From NCBI RefSeq assembly GCF_000699445.3, contig NC_067196.1:71493864-71557863 (forward strand): 64,000 nt of DNA, given 5' to 3'. Position numbers and translations under genes: made by a program. The notes beneath the pieces are model-generated. The model did no database searches. It worked only from the letters and a program-made list of their open reading frames with translations, and was not told the origin of the DNA. The stretch is from Schistosoma haematobium. Lineage: Eukaryota; Platyhelminthes; Trematoda; Strigeidida; Schistosomatidae. Positions 1 to 12,544 of the stretch are shown in pieces (positions within the stretch are counted from its first letter, which is position 1; each line of letters opens with the position of its first letter).

Positions 1-187
1 GGTCCATGATATAAACTATGAAAACGTAACAATCACTACAAAGTCGCTATACTAACGATAATTCCAATTACTTAGATTATACTTTTATTACAGAAATTAG
101 CTTTCTTGTATAAAATAGTAACTACAAATTTGTTTTTATCACAATTTATGAAGAGTGCTAACTGATTTAGGTTGTTTGTTTTGTAGT

Positions 188-770
188 GTCAGCTATTATG
201 TTAAGCCCATATAACTTAATATACCTTTCGAACAGGCCAATCTATTAATTCTAGTTGCGTCACATTTTGACCTTGTTGATTATTCGCTTATCAATCTTGA
301 CTGCATTTATACGAGCGTATGTGTGTGTACACTTCTTATCCCATTCATCACATGTCTGTAACTTATTTTTGTGTGACTATTAATATTGACTAATGCTTGA
401 TTAAATGGGGTTGGTTTACGAGCCTTCTCCACTGCGCGTCCTTTCGTTCCGCTTCGCTTCATTCACTGCGATTCTCTGATTGTCTGTTCCGATCAACGAG
501 TGTACAAAATATACGTATTCAAACATCCATTCTTGTATTTGACTTATTTAACTCCGTTATTCACTAATGTGATTCAAGTCAATAATTATATACAAGGATT
601 GGAGATATGTATATCTCACTAGCAATCAGAAATAATCAAACTGGAGTCAGATCCCGGGCCAATAAAATGGTGAGCCCGTCGACAACATCTTGCGGTCTAA
701 TTGATATCAAAGGGAAGGGCCCTACTAAAGTTTGTTTAAACACAAAATCGAGTGTTCTTCTCTTCTTATT
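188..770 (+). mobile_element. LTR-like repeat (solo LTR or LTR plus leader)
   Basis: This segment has a diverged second copy at 51034-51560 in the same orientation. Shared blocks include the start near 188, the run ATTTGACTTATTTAACTCCG, and the segment after the motif GGAGTCAGATCC, where both copies read GGGCCA followed by a GAGCCC-type leader. The leader resembles a post-LTR primer-binding region. No gag or pol is next to either copy, so I read them as solo or truncated LTRs. The 61-codon open frame at 607-792 lies inside the repeat and is not a gene. The element family is unassigned. Confidence 0.55.
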
Positions 771-1139
771 CTTTCAATTTTCATCTTATTAAAACAACTA
801 ACTTCCTTTAATATTTAAACTTAATCTAACAATGATTAAATCGCTTGATTTTTTCTCATAAACAACTTCATTTTGCCGACTTCATTTTAATAACCAGTTG
901 ACTGTATACTATTTATAATTACTTCATAATATTTAATTCTTTGTCATTTTATTCTAATATTAACTACTTAATAAAACCTTAACTATAAATCTTTCCAATT
1001 TATATATTTTACGGATAGGACTACTAGATTTTTAACTTGTTATGATATGATTAATTCAGAAAATATGATTCCATATAATGAATAAACATTTTTAACTAAA
1101 TAAAATTCTTTTATACACATAGTTCCCTTTATTATTTTA

Positions 1140-2130
1140 AAGAGAGCAAGAACAAAGATTGGTGCAGAATAATATGAATTCATTTTATTTCGTTAGGTTC
1201 TCATCAGCTGCTTACAACCTAAATTATTTGAAATTCAACATTATTACAGATATTGACATATTTAGACATAAGAGTGTGATTAAGGATCAATACATGTGTA
1301 TGATGATGTAGCAAGCAAAGATTCAGATAGAGTTAATGAGCTCATAAAATGTTTGATTCGAATAAATAAATAAAGTTAGAGAGGGGAAGTTCTGGAACAT
1401 TGAAATAGTGATTAGAACAATAAATAAGAACTTTCGTCTACATTTGAACGAATAGTTTCACAATATTTGGGCGCCGAGTTAATTTGAGACATTAAAAAGA
1501 AGAATATATTTGTAAAATCTCAGCGAATGATTAGAACTCATGAAAATAGATTAATGGTAATAAAGAAAATATGAATTGAAATCAATCAGTTATATATGAT
1601 GTAATTTATATTTCAGAAAGAGTTGGAATAATGACGTAATAAATAAATAAATAGGAGCAAATTAATAGAAAGAGTGGGGGTTATTGTTACCAGGGTAAGG
1701 AAAGATTTATTACTGTCTCTTTTTGTATACATAGATCTGGTTTTAAACGTTTGATTGCTAACGCTTCAGCGAATTTCAAAAGGTTCGAGTTTGATTGTTT
1801 GTTAATCACCTTGAAGGACTTCAGTATATCAGCTTTATGTCCTGTATCAAGGAGATGTCTTGCGATAGCACTGTTGAATGAGTTCAATCCATTTAATCTT
1901 AAACTTTTAGGAATATGTTCTTTGAATCGGACGTAGGCTCTCCTTTCTGTTCTACCAATGTAACTGCTTTGGCAGGTACATGTAAATTTGTATACACAGT
2001 TGGTGGTAACATGAAAGGGATACCTGTCGACCTTTGATTGTGTCAAAGAACATGTTGTTTTGGACAGGACAATCAATTTCGCTGCAGGATAGGTTCTTGT
2101 CAGTGCAGTTTTTAGTCTCATATTGATTGA
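1140..2130 (-). mobile_element. Penelope-like element fragment with GIY-YIG endonuclease
   Basis: The minus-strand frame at 1687-2121 (144 codons) encodes the C-terminal endonuclease of a Penelope-like retroelement. CVYKFTCTCQSSYIGRT is the GIY-YIG signature (here VYKF...YIG), followed by a basic R-x-x-x-H segment, HLLDTGHKAD, and the terminal KPDLCIQK. The reverse transcriptase expected upstream is absent, so the copy is 5'-truncated. The non-coding tail at 1140-1220 recurs at 59450-59545, sharing GTAAGCAGCTGA and GGTGCAGAATA. The tail contains a CTGATGA...GAAA pair reminiscent of a hammerhead, but I could not build stem I. Schistosome Penelope-like families such as Cercyon are known; assignment to one is inference. 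Confidence 0.75.
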
Positions 2131-2230
2131 TCCTGTGACATCGTCACCTTTGAATTGAAGTTTAATAAAAATAGGCTTTTTATTTGCTGTAATTTCTTTC
2201 GGTTTTTTATCTTCACATTTGCCGTATTTC

Positions 2231-2760
2231 TTTTATTATTTTTAACTCATGAAATAAACTAGATATAATGAAAAATTACAAACAATCTTCAATATGAAAT
2301 AGATAAGTATCTCATTATCGATTCAATTTTCATTGATTTACAGTAATCTTGGATATATATATATATATATATTAAAATTTTAATGATAATAGATAATAGA
2401 CTCAAATTTATTTTGATGGAGTTTTGTTCTCTGAGCTGAATGGTTTAGTCATAGATCTTTCATCGTTCTTCTAAATGATATCATCAGAACAAACTTCAGG
2501 TAGATGATGATGTCATTCAGAAGAACAATAAAAGCTCCACGATCGAACTATGCAACTCAGAGAACAAGACTGCATCAAAATAAATTTGAGTCTATTATCT
2601 ATTATCATTAAAATTTTAATATATATATATATCCAAGATTACTGTAAATCAATGAAAATTGAATCGATAATGAGATACTTATCTATTTCATATTGAAGAT
2701 TGTTTGTAATTTTTCATTATATCTAGTTTATTTCATGAGTTAAAAATAATAAAAGAATTT
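2231..2760. repeat. Long palindrome with Penelope-tail core
   Basis: Two arms of about 190 bp (2231-2420 and 2580-2760) are essentially exact inverted copies, differing mainly in the length of an (AT)n run. The centre (about 2421-2579) is an inverted pair of Penelope-type tails containing TTCATCGTTCTTCT and its complement. The left half, read on the minus strand, keeps the hammerhead core CTGATGA...GAAA; the right half has lost it. Near-identical arms suggest recent formation or gene conversion. Confidence 0.8.
2352..2371. repeat. (AT)n microsatellite
   Basis: Pure AT dinucleotide run in the left arm of the palindrome. It is copied, slightly shorter, in the right arm near 2620-2635. Confidence 0.9.
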
Positions 2761-2764
2761 TATT

Positions 2765-4560
2765 TAGTTAAAAATGTTTATACAAATCTTCATCAACTCG
2801 AATTTATTTATAATCTTTACTTATGTGTTAAATGTGATTATTTTTATTCGTCCATTATAGAAACAATGTATTGTACGATATAAAAAGGTGTACAAATACA
2901 TTGGTATGAGCTGAATAGATGCCTATATATATATGTAAATGTAAACAGAAATATACTTTAAAATATATAAATATCATTTAAGAATTATGTTGTTAAATAT
3001 GATCACTTCATAATAATATAAAAGTGTACAATAACAATTTTAAGAATTAAAGAGTAAGAATCTTGGGGGAATTCGTTATAGTTATCATTCGTTTTTAGAG
3101 AATCATTACCGTTCAAAGTTCAACAACAGTAATGTATGGAGTTTTGAGGTTATTTGCATAACTTTAAATCATGTCACTGGCAATGACTGTTCTTCTCTGG
3201 TCATTAAAACATAAGAAATTCTCATAGTTATGGTAATTAATAGTCAAGGAAATTTGTAGAGATTTTTCAACTTTGATTTTGTTGCTATAACGGACTAACA
3301 TCAACCGGATAATCAGTGAAAATCAGGAAGCAACGAATATTCGTTGCGTCCCAGTATAAGACTCTTGTGACACACATAGCTCAGTCTGCTAATTGACTAA
3401 AGCCACAAAAATCAACTGTTTTATCTTGACTTAGTATTCTGAGTGTACTATATTTTTCTTTGGACCTGCAATTAGCAGTCCGAACTAATATTTAAGGTCT
3501 TAAGTGAGTACTACTGTGTACTCTCAAACCAAAACCAAACTCTTCTCCCTTTTTAATGGTTCTCTTGTTGACATTAATTTGTAATAAAAACTAATTACAA
3601 TTGTTCAATAACCTAAACAAAACCGGATATTATTAAATGAAGACTCAGGTCTTTGCCCGATAACATGAGTATACTTTTGTACCGTATAAGACTAACTTAG
3701 CATTAGAAGAGAATAATACAGTAATGATTCTGAATCAATGATTATTTTGAAATCTCACATTATCTGCCAAAAGAGTGAATTTTGACAAACATTTTTTAAG
3801 AACAATCGATTGTATGTCTGTCGCATTTTTCAACTTAAAGTGTCGATTAATGTTCTAAGTGAGGTAGCAATTGTCTAAAACACCTTTCTCTTGTAGGTCT
3901 TTTTTAATTGTCATATTTTTTACATGACTTTCAGAAAACCTTTCATAAGATGTTTAGAACAAGTTACATAGTGATAACTAATTTGTTTATATTTTCTGAC
4001 TAAACTAGAGTAAGTATTTTTAAATATAGTCATAAATGTTGACTGATAAAGTAATTGAAACCAGACTAATGTAACTAAATTGATATTTTAATAACAGAAT
4101 TGATTGTCCAATACAAAAAATAAGAATAACTAATTATCCGATTCAGTACAATAGGAAACTATAAGAATTTTGATGTTGTTGTATTGTGTAACCTGGATGA
4201 TATAATTGAAGAATTTCTATTGTCCAACATCTGCCTGAACATTATATCTTCTGCGTTATTTCAAGCACAGATTTACTTCATATACATGACTTGAATAATA
4301 TTTAAGTGAAATCGTTTATTTTCTAGCAAGAGCAACATTAATAGAAAGTGAATATTGTGAATATTTCTTGATTACTTTAAAGACTTTAGTGTCTCAACCA
4401 TTTGTTTATTGAATTGACAATATAACATCTTTTTGATGCCATTGGATATTTACAACGAGTTCATCATCTGTTTCCATTTAAAATTATTCCTTAATTTATG
4501 GTATTGATTGAGATATCAGCTCACTGAAGATAATGGTGTACGGTGGCGCAATTTTGTGGA
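2765..4560. other. No gene recognised
   Basis: AT-rich sequence with frequent stops in every frame on both strands. I see no repeat pair, splice-consistent exon or RNA gene here. Confidence 0.5.
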
Positions 4561-4562
4561 TT

Positions 4563-4800
4563 AGTTGAAGTTAGACATTAACACCGTTGGATGCCGGCTG
4601 GCTCGGTAGTCCAATGGTTAAGCGCTCGCGCACGAGACTGATAGGTCCTAGGTTCGAATCTCGAGGGGGGCGGGATCGTGGATGCGCACTGCTGGGGAGT
4701 CTCATGCTAGGACGAAACGGTCGTCCAATGCTTCCAGGTTTTCCACTATGGTCTAGCTTTAATTGACTCATGATTTCAACCATTAAAATTAAAAAAAGAT
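4563..4800 (+). mobile_element. tRNA-headed SINE with hammerhead remnant (family 2)
   Basis: The unit starts with a tRNA-like Pol III head: an A-box-like stretch ending GGTTAAGCGC and a B box GGTTCGAATC at 4650-4660. A hammerhead module and a tail ending in CTAGCTTTAATTGACTCATG follow. The catalytic box reads CTGGGGA instead of CTGANGA, so an essential A is lost; GACGAAAC is kept. Probably an inactive ribozyme. Closely related units lie at 10796, 33236, 34246 and 58380. Confidence 0.8.
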
Positions 4801-5617
4801 TCATAAATGATATTGTGCTGTTTTCTTTTGTAGCAAAAATCTAAATAAGAAATTTGGTCAAACAAGTAAACGTGCACAAACAGCGACAAAACATGATACA
4901 TGCTTTCATCAAAATAAAGATAATATTTTGTTAAAAGTTTGTTTATAATATTAATTAATGATAAAAGAAATTAGTGGAAGAGAAGTTGAAAGAAAAAAAC
5001 ATAAAAAAGATTTAAACGAGAAAAGAAAACAATGAAATAAATTATGCATAATTTTCAAGAGTTGAATTTTATGTCATCCTGAAGCATTGTCTCACGAATA
5101 TCTAATTATAACAGATGAACAATGTCACAAAACATTTAGATTCCTTAATTCATCCTGAAGCATTTATGTTCTTTTAAAGTCAAAAGATTTAGTTGCTACG
5201 TATATAGAACTATTGGCATATTTCTCAAGCTGAGAGTAGCATTCAACTTTATTGATCATTGTCTATCATTAAATGGAGTATTGAAGTGGTATATTAAAAT
5301 ACTAAAGACTCACTACTGTCTGTCTGATGAAATAGCTGTACCAAATAGCGATTATTTATGCTAAGGACTCAGAGAATTTTTCATTAATCCTGTCATAGAA
5401 ATAATATCTAAAAATGTTAACGTCTTACTCTAATCAATTTACGATATCGCATAACTTTCATTTATTATCTGCTAGAACTCAAAGAGTTATATCTTGAATC
5501 TAGTCATCAGTGAGCATATGATTACATTTAATATATGAGATAAGTGAAGATTTTAGAATTTTTACAGTTTTAATCACAAAGTGATCTCGTGAATCTATTG
5601 AAGTGTGAAATCATCAT

Positions 5618-5830
5618 CGTTAGGTGCCATCTTAGTGGTCTAAAGACCAAGCGTTCCTATGAGAGACTGAGGGTCCTGAGTTCTATTCCTTTATGCGAGA
5701 TAGTGGATGCTCACTGTTGAGGAGTCCCATAATGAGACGAAACGGCCATCCAGTGCTTTCGAGTTATTAATAGGTGTCTAGCTAAAACTAGTTCGTAATT
5801 TGAAGACATTTAAACTCTACAATCGCTACG
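5618..5830 (+). mobile_element. Diverged family 2 SINE
   Basis: Decayed head followed by TTGAGGAGTCCC, then GACGAAACGGCC and CCAGTGC. The first catalytic base is C to T and stem II is damaged. Same layout as the unit at 4563. Confidence 0.65.
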
Positions 5831-6558
5831 AATCCTCTATACCAATAATAGGAATGATATTCAAATTAATTCTCCCCTCATCCGACCTTATATGGACTAA
5901 AGTTTTAATCATATATACTCTTGTCTGTTTACTGATATTGAGAAAATGAAACGGTATGTGAAAATCGTTAGGAACTATGCAAAGGCAATTTAAATGTTTT
6001 CCTCACCCTCTAAATGTTGAAACTAACTTCAGAATTGTTTTGCACGATTCACAATTTTGACCACAATGAATTTATTAGTTGGGCTATTTGACACTAGTTA
6101 AATTCGATATCTTATGTTACAGGAATTTTTCCAATTCCACAGAAATATTCTCGACTGTATGATAATATCACTAACTTTGGCGAATCACAAAGATTCTGTA
6201 AAGATACTTTGGTAAATATGAAATACAGATGTTGCTGATGGATAGTTAATATCATAGATAAAATGTCTTTGGGTAATATGTTGATCATAGTAGTCTGATT
6301 TATGAATTAACCTTACAAAATTAAAACAATATTTTTACACCCTTTTAAAAATGTCAAATACTGTGAACAAAAAATCACTAGGTTTTAAATTATTATGTTA
6401 ACAATATTAAATGGTTACATTAGTTTTGTCTACATCGATACAAAACATTGTTAATATCGTTCTTACTGAAAGGAATCATTGATGCTGCTGGATCATCCCG
6501 ACTGTAAATGTCAAGTAAACAGATTGCGGGTAATCCAGACCTTTTAACTTCCTTACTG

Positions 6559-6598
<40 letters not shown>

Positions 6599-7554
6599 GA
6601 ATCATTCAAATAGTGTTCTACTCATTCTTAGTAATTCGGTTCAGTGAAATCATTATAGTCTAGTGATAAATCTGGGTTATATAAGTAACTAAATAAGTTA
6701 GTTACATCTGTTAGTTATACCAATTTAATTTTGTGTTATAAATTGTGTGTCTTATATATGAATTAAGCAATTTGGTTAATACATAGTTAAGGGACGAGTC
6801 AATCAAAATCCAGAGAATGACAAAAGCAATCTAGGGATTCTTGAAAATCTATTTGGATTCTACTAAGGGTTCAAGAAGACAGATTTTCTATATCCATCTA
6901 AATGAATTTATGATAGTTTCTTCTTGATTTACGGACAGAAAAGTTTTAGAAAACTTCAGCAAACTCATTATTCATATAAAATCTATCTGTACTTTATATT
7001 ATTATTTCTTTTTCCATTTGTAAGACCCGTTTCCTGATTGATTAAGAACGGGTTGAAATTCTTAGTGATCGCTTTAAGCTCGAACTTATGCTAAACTCTT
7101 ATTATCAATATCAGTAAAAAATTTATAGTTTTTGAATCGGTTTTATTATCCAATATATCTTTATTCACCTACCATCTCTACCTTTTTCCCATTGTCGACC
7201 TACATCAGTTTTCTGTTGTAGTTTTAACAATTTAAAATGGGGATTTTGTTAAACATTCTTACAGCATACATTCACTATTTGTCTTCAGGCTCCATAGTAG
7301 CAAACTGATGTCTAAATAATGTATGGAGAAGAATTATCACTAATGAGAATGGTGGTTTAATTTATTAAACAGTCCAACTAAGAGAACGCAATTCGAATAA
7401 AATTCTTTATTTCGATTAGTGTTTTATGAAATTTGATTTATCTATCATTTACCACAGTCTCAATGAATATCGCAAGTTGTTAGGACAAATTGCTAGGATA
7501 CTGATACAATCAATAATACTTTTTTACTACTATTATTACGTTATTACTAATGTA
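5831..7554. other. No gene; one (AT)n run at 6561-6595
   Basis: AT-rich filler apart from the AT dinucleotide run. The 61-codon minus-strand frame at 6420-6605 merely reads through the microsatellite as Ile-Tyr repeats and is not coding. Confidence 0.6.
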
Positions 7555-7860
7555 AGACGACCATTAAAGACCTGAAAGTATGGAACTGTTGTTTCGTCTC
7601 AGTACTGAGGTTCCTCGGTGTTGCGCATCCACGACCCTGCAACCGAAAGCCGAACACAAGACCTTCAGACTCGTACGTGGACGCCTAGTGGTTATACCAA
7701 TAAGTAGGCATTTAATGGTGTATAAGTTAAGCTTCAGTCAGTTCACAATATTGCGTGACTATTTTTCATTGTCTTTGGTAGAGGCCTTCCATGAATCCGA
7801 CACGGTTTAGCTTTGCTGATCACTGATAATCATCATGTACTTACCAGTGACTCGCTTTGA
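7555..7860 (-). mobile_element. Diverged family 2 SINE, minus strand
   Basis: In reverse complement it carries the upstream part shared with the 10.5 kb copy, a decayed tRNA-like head, and a damaged hammerhead block with CCGAGGA and GACGAAAC. The 76-codon frame at 7580-7810 is a shadow of this repeat. Confidence 0.6.
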
Positions 7861-10471
7861 GAGTAAGTTTTAGTTCTTGTTGTAAGACGTGATTAGGGGA
7901 GTTAAACCGTACCATGTGGTTTTATCAGAAAATTTAATGTAAACAGAAGCTTAAAACCTCTACACATTTTTGTCATTTAAGAGTTTTTAGTATCTATCTA
8001 GACCTAACTAAATATGATCGTGAACAAAGTGATTCATCGTTCGTGTATATTAAACAAGTTCGGAAACCATCAGTTAAATATTAACAAAATGTAGTGGAAA
8101 CTTAGGATGCATCACATATTAACTACTTATTACGTAACATATGATCGATTGATATTATAGAATAATTCAACAGAATCAGATGATTCTTCCTAAGAAATGA
8201 TTTACATAATTGTTTGTATTATCATTTTACAGACACTTTCATTAACACAAAACGGTTTAGGATTTGTCAAAGTGTTCTGGTAAAATCACTTCCGTTCGAA
8301 GTTGCAGCTATCATTATTGTCCAGAATAACAATAAAAGCTCCCTTCTCCATAGAACTAATATCACCAACAGAATTTAATTGAACCATAAATCCCTTATTT
8401 TATATTTGATGCAGCTCAAATACGTAATTTAATCAGAAATATGGTTATTAACCGTTATGGATTGCTCAATATATGGATCGTATAACAAACAGAAGGATGA
8501 TAGTTAAACCTTTTTTTCTTGTCGTACTATAAGAATAAAGTTTCAAGATTTTTATGTAGTGTAACTAATGTCACACTTATCAGTACAGTGCTACCAATTA
8601 AAAGATCTTAAGTCAAAAATCTTTATAACAGAGCAGTAAATAAATATGAAATCCTTACTACGAAAATGCCGAGATGTTTTAACCAAAACCAGAGGTTTGT
8701 ACTAACTTTAAGGAAAAACGCAGATAAGAATTCAACTGTTCAAAAATGACGATTCTAACACAATTGTCCACGGACAGTGAATAATAAGTACAGGACAACA
8801 AAAACTGCATATTATGACCAGCACAGTTGAAACAAAAACCCGTTTATTACGCCGGCTTAAGGGAGTTATGAAATCACTGACTTAACCAACCTCAGAATAA
8901 ACATCCACCTGAAGGTCAACTATACAGCTGCTAGGTTTGTCAAATTACATCAAACAAAATGGCTTTGATAACGATTAAAAGCAATGAATCCCTATTTTAT
9001 GATATCAATATATGTATTTACCAATTAATAGATACTTGCCATGACGAATATATTGTTATAATAGAGAGATGGTTTCATGTTCATATTTACGGCCATATTC
9101 TAATGAGTTTCTGACTTGAGGATCCTAGATTTCTTAACGCCACAATCCCTTTACATCCTGATAATAAAGATTAGATTGTTACTAAAAATAAATAATAAAC
9201 GAAAATGTACAGGTACATTGAGTTTTATACATTCTAACGCAAACATCTGTCAGCCAGTGAATATTATAATGGTTTAAATTTTGATTATTACCCGCTCTGA
9301 TTGACTTTTATTTCTATTCATTAATCCACTATAAATTGCCCATATTTCATCCACTCAATTCTTTAAACCTATGTAAATATCCAAACTTTTTAAAACGATC
9401 ATAACGCAATTCATGTTGTTAATGTTATATTCCCAGATGTTAAATTCCTCCCCTCTGTTATTTAATGTTTTCTACAATGCTCTAATAATGATGTTATATT
9501 CAAAGAATTCTAATGATTACAATTGTCATGCTTCATTTATTATTATTATTTTGTTTAAATTCATCAAATGAATGAATTATTTGACAACAGTCATTATTTA
9601 TTAGATAAACAAATTTGAAACTAAATATATCCATTGACGAAAATCCGGTATTATATACGTAAGCTGATTTCCGTATGATGATTGATTTTAAATATTTTCA
9701 TGTCTTCATTATAAAGTGTTGTAATGAATACTTATTTATTAATATTTAAGCTATTCAGAACTTATTAGAAACTTGAACTTGTTATTGGGAATGAACTTAT
9801 GTTAACGTTAATATTGAACTTGTAGCGATAAATAAATCCACAAAATAAATAGCTCTGTAGGTCGTCAACATTGAATGCTGACCACATTAATTTTAATGGA
9901 CTCATCTAGCTGAAGGCGCTCGGTCATGCATCCACATCAGATCACAAGTGGGAACACCAAGCTCAACATCCTTAATCAGATGTGATTATCTTTTCACTTG
10001 CATTCAGTGTTAGCTTATTTGACATGTAAAATAGTTTGATTCTAATTGAATCATTCTTAAATAAAAGAAATTAATGGCTATATTTTATTTAGATGAATTT
10101 TTTTGTTCATTGAACTTCAAGCAAAAGTCTATGCTGACAATGTGATTTGTAAAAACTAAATCAAAGCTTTAAGATCGAATCTTCTAGCTCAAAAATAAAT
10201 TTTAAAAAATGAAACTCCATCAAAATCATCTACATAAACTCTAAATCGCTATTACTATTTCTTTAGAAAATGTATAGAGTGATACCTATTCAAAGATTTT
10301 ATAAAATATTTTGTAATCAGTTTTACTCAGTAAACCTCAATGCAGACTAATAACTTGAGAATGACTTAAGATCTGAAAATACATTCTTGAAAATCTTAGC
10401 GATTGAATTACTTAATATATAAAGTTTATCTTTGACAATTTTGATTTTGATTAAAATCATGAACCCATTGA
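7861..10471. other. No gene recognised
   Basis: AT-rich sequence without a supported exon. A short Penelope-tail-like scrap (AATAACAATAAAAGCTCC) lies near 8325. Simple ATT runs occur near 9540. Confidence 0.45.
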
Positions 10472-10795
10472 TGTTAGATCACTATTGAAGACCTGGAAGC
10501 ACTGGAAGGCCATTTCGTCCTATTGTGGGGCTACTCAGCAGCGCGCATTCGCAATCCCCTCGCGGTATTCGAAACCAGGGCCTTCAGCCTCGCTTGGGAA
10601 CGCCCAACCCACTAGACCACTGAGTCGGCATCCAGTGGTGTTAGTGTCTAACTTCGACCAACCCACGAAATTGCGCGACCATCTATCATTGTACTGAGGT
10701 AGGTACTTGTCTGGTGACTAGCTTTGTGAAGGAATTCTCGGAGTTCCGGTGAGAAGCTGTGACCAGTGGAGCTAATCCGTGTCGGGTAGAGACAG
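10472..10795 (-). mobile_element. Family 2 SINE, left half of head-to-head pair
   Basis: Reverse-complement unit: a 5' part with GTACTGAGGTAGG, head with B-box-like GGTTTCGAATACC, then a hammerhead with CTGAGTA (G8 lost) and GACGAAAT. Probably inactive. It abuts a plus-oriented copy, and together they form an imperfect palindrome of about 600 bp. Confidence 0.75.
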
Positions 10796-11075
10796 GTACC
10801 TACCTCAGTACAATAGAAGATGGTCGCACAATTTCGTCGGTGGGTTGAGACCAGGCATTAACACCGTTAGATGACGGCCGGCTCAGTGGTCTAGTAGGTT
10901 GGGCGTTCGCACGCGAGACTGAAGGCCTTGGGTTCGAATCCTACTAGCGGGATTGGGAATGCGCACTGCCGAGGATTCTTACAATAGGACGAAACGGCCG
11001 TCTATTGCTTCCAGTTTTTCAATGGTTTTCTAACGTCAAACGGTCCATGCTCTCAATCAATAACTTATTGATCTC
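10796..11075 (+). mobile_element. Family 2 SINE, right half of head-to-head pair
   Basis: Starts near AGGTACCTACCTCAGTAC, then A-box-like CAGTGGTCTAGTAGG and B box GGTTCGAATCC. The hammerhead box reads CCGAGGA (U4 lost) with an intact GACGAAACGGCCGTC. Probably inactive. Confidence 0.75.
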
Positions 11076-11397
11076 CACAACACTATACTGATAATTCTGA
11101 TTTCAATTATTTCTGAAATAAGACCAAACTCGGTCTCTGAAATTAAAAGTTAGTTATTTCAATCCAATGATTGAAATTAATTTATTAATTTAATTTCATA
11201 TCAGATATCTTACATATATATTATGACATAAATTTAGCTTAAATAATTTTTTAATCAGTCACTTACTATTTTTATATAAAAGTTTTGTAGAAACTATCAC
11301 ATAGAATTAAATAAACTTTCTAAAGAACTGCCTAGCAATAAAAGAATTCTAAGATAAAAGTCAGTAGATATTAATACTACTATTACTATTACAACGA

Positions 11398-11440
11398 AAA
11401 CAACAACAACAACTACTACTACTACTAATAATAATAATAA
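11398..11440. repeat. Simple AAC/ACT/AAT trinucleotide tract
   Basis: Consecutive short runs of CAA, CTA and ATA triplets. A low-complexity microsatellite. Confidence 0.8.
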
Positions 11441-11569
11441 TATGATAAACCATACACTCTCTACGTTGATCAATAAGAAATACCAAATCTTTCTTAGCTA
11501 GTCACAATCGAATAGTATAATATGATATCATTCATTTTTAGGAACTTTACAATGACTATTATTCAATTC

Positions 11570-11800
11570 ACTTGATGTCCTTTACCTGTATCTTCTCATT
11601 GTTATTTAAGACTGCAATTGACCAGTCTCTTGTTGGCATATGTGCATACTGACTGAAGTTATAAACTATATAAGCAAAGATGGATAGTGACTAGCAGTGG
11701 AATCCAAGATGCGCGTTTCGTCCTGTTTCGGACTCGTCAGCTGGATGCACTTGCATCTCAGAGTTGATGTTCACTCTGGCCAATTGCAGTCCTAAATAAC
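11570..11800 (-). mobile_element. Sm-alpha-like SINE/satellite unit
   Basis: Reverse-complement unit of the classic schistosome hammerhead satellite. It has GCATCCAGCTGACGAGTCC, the hammerhead, CACTGCTAGTCACTATCCATC, then the internal part with GCATATGCCAACAAGAGAC. The tRNA-like head is missing, broken at the GAGTGAACATCAAC segment. A plus-strand copy follows within 100 bp. Confidence 0.8.
11698..11749 (-). ncRNA. Hammerhead ribozyme (Sm-alpha type), core intact
   Basis: On the minus strand: CTGACGA (11740-11734), stem II GTCC/GGAC around a six-base loop (11733-11720), GAAA (11719-11716), and stem III ACGCGCAT, self-complementary apart from one mismatch. The cleavage triplet is ATC, with the cut expected between 11708 and 11707. 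Stem I is ATCCAG/TTGGAT with a G-U pair. All conserved core bases are present. Confidence 0.75.
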
Positions 11801-12050
11801 AATGGAAAGATGCAAGTGAGCAACACCAAATGAATATAACCTCACCACATTGCACAAGCAGGTGGCTATCAGGACTCAGTAGCTGAGTGGTTAACGCGAT
11901 GGCATTTGAAGCGGACGGTGCTGGGTTCGAGTCCCAGAGCGAACATCAACTCAGACTCAGGTACATCCAGCTGACGAATCCCAAATAGGACGAAACGTGT
12001 GTCTTGGATTTCACTGCTAGTCACTATCCATCTTTGCTTATAAAGACTAT
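11801..12050 (+). mobile_element. Sm-alpha-like SINE unit with Pol III head
   Basis: Plus-strand unit with A-box-like TAGCTGAGTGG and B box GGTTCGAGTCCC at 11924-11935. AACATCAACTC, the hammerhead and the CACTATCCATC tail follow. This is the only Sm-alpha-like copy here with head and ribozyme in one orientation and both well preserved. Confidence 0.85.
11961..12012 (+). ncRNA. Hammerhead ribozyme (Sm-alpha type), near-intact
   Basis: CTGACGA at 11971-11977; stem II at 11978-11991 has a mismatch at its first pair but TCC/GGA is kept; GAAA at 11992-11995. Stem III ACGTGTGT pairs through G-U wobbles. The GTC triplet ends at 12003, and stem I is ATCCAG/TTGGAT. The core is intact; activity is uncertain because stem II is weakened. 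Confidence 0.7.
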
Positions 12051-12419
12051 TAATCAAATTTAGTAAGAATTTGATCAACCAAATTGATTGAAATGAAGAA
12101 AAAAAGTTATATTCACAACATTTACAGGTTTTGTAGGAACTTTCATCTAAATTTGATCGAATAGTTTCATAGTATTTTGATTAAATTTCCTTGAAAACGA
12201 TTGGATCAGATTGCTGGGCGAAACATTTTTCTATCAACTTTAATTTATTCACACTTATCAAAGGAAATTTTCACCAATTTATTAGCTGAAATTAGATCTT
12301 CAATATTCGATTGTTTGTTTATTTAGTAAACTATGTGTATTAATCACTTACAATTTTAATAAGATGTGAATAGTATTTTATGAACAATAATTCATTTTCG
12401 TATTCGATTTTGAATCTTC

Positions 12420-12540
12420 CTATTGATGTTTAGGATTGAAATTGATCAGTCTCTTATTGGATGCAGGTATATCCAGCTGACGAGTCCCACATAAGACGAA
12501 ACATGAGTCCACTGCAAGCGACCATCATCTCTGATTATAA
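12420..12540 (+). mobile_element. Truncated Sm-alpha-like fragment
   Basis: GATCAGTCTCTTATTGGATG joins directly to GTATATCCAGCTGACGAGTCC, then AAGACGAAACATGAGTCC. Core boxes CTGACGA and GAAA remain, but the stem III and cleavage-site region is deleted, so it is expected to be inactive. Other fragments of the same internal block lie near 33810-33890 and 41060. Confidence 0.65.
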
Positions 12541-12544
12541 TACA

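Noticed and set aside
4603..4675. tRNA gene (also at 11880, 34320 and 58540 minus)
   Set aside because: Only A and B boxes and a tRNA-like head are present; no acceptor stem or plausible cloverleaf. They are SINE promoters.
6420..6605. 61-codon ORF on the minus strand
   Set aside because: Reads through an (AT)n microsatellite (Ile-Tyr repeats).
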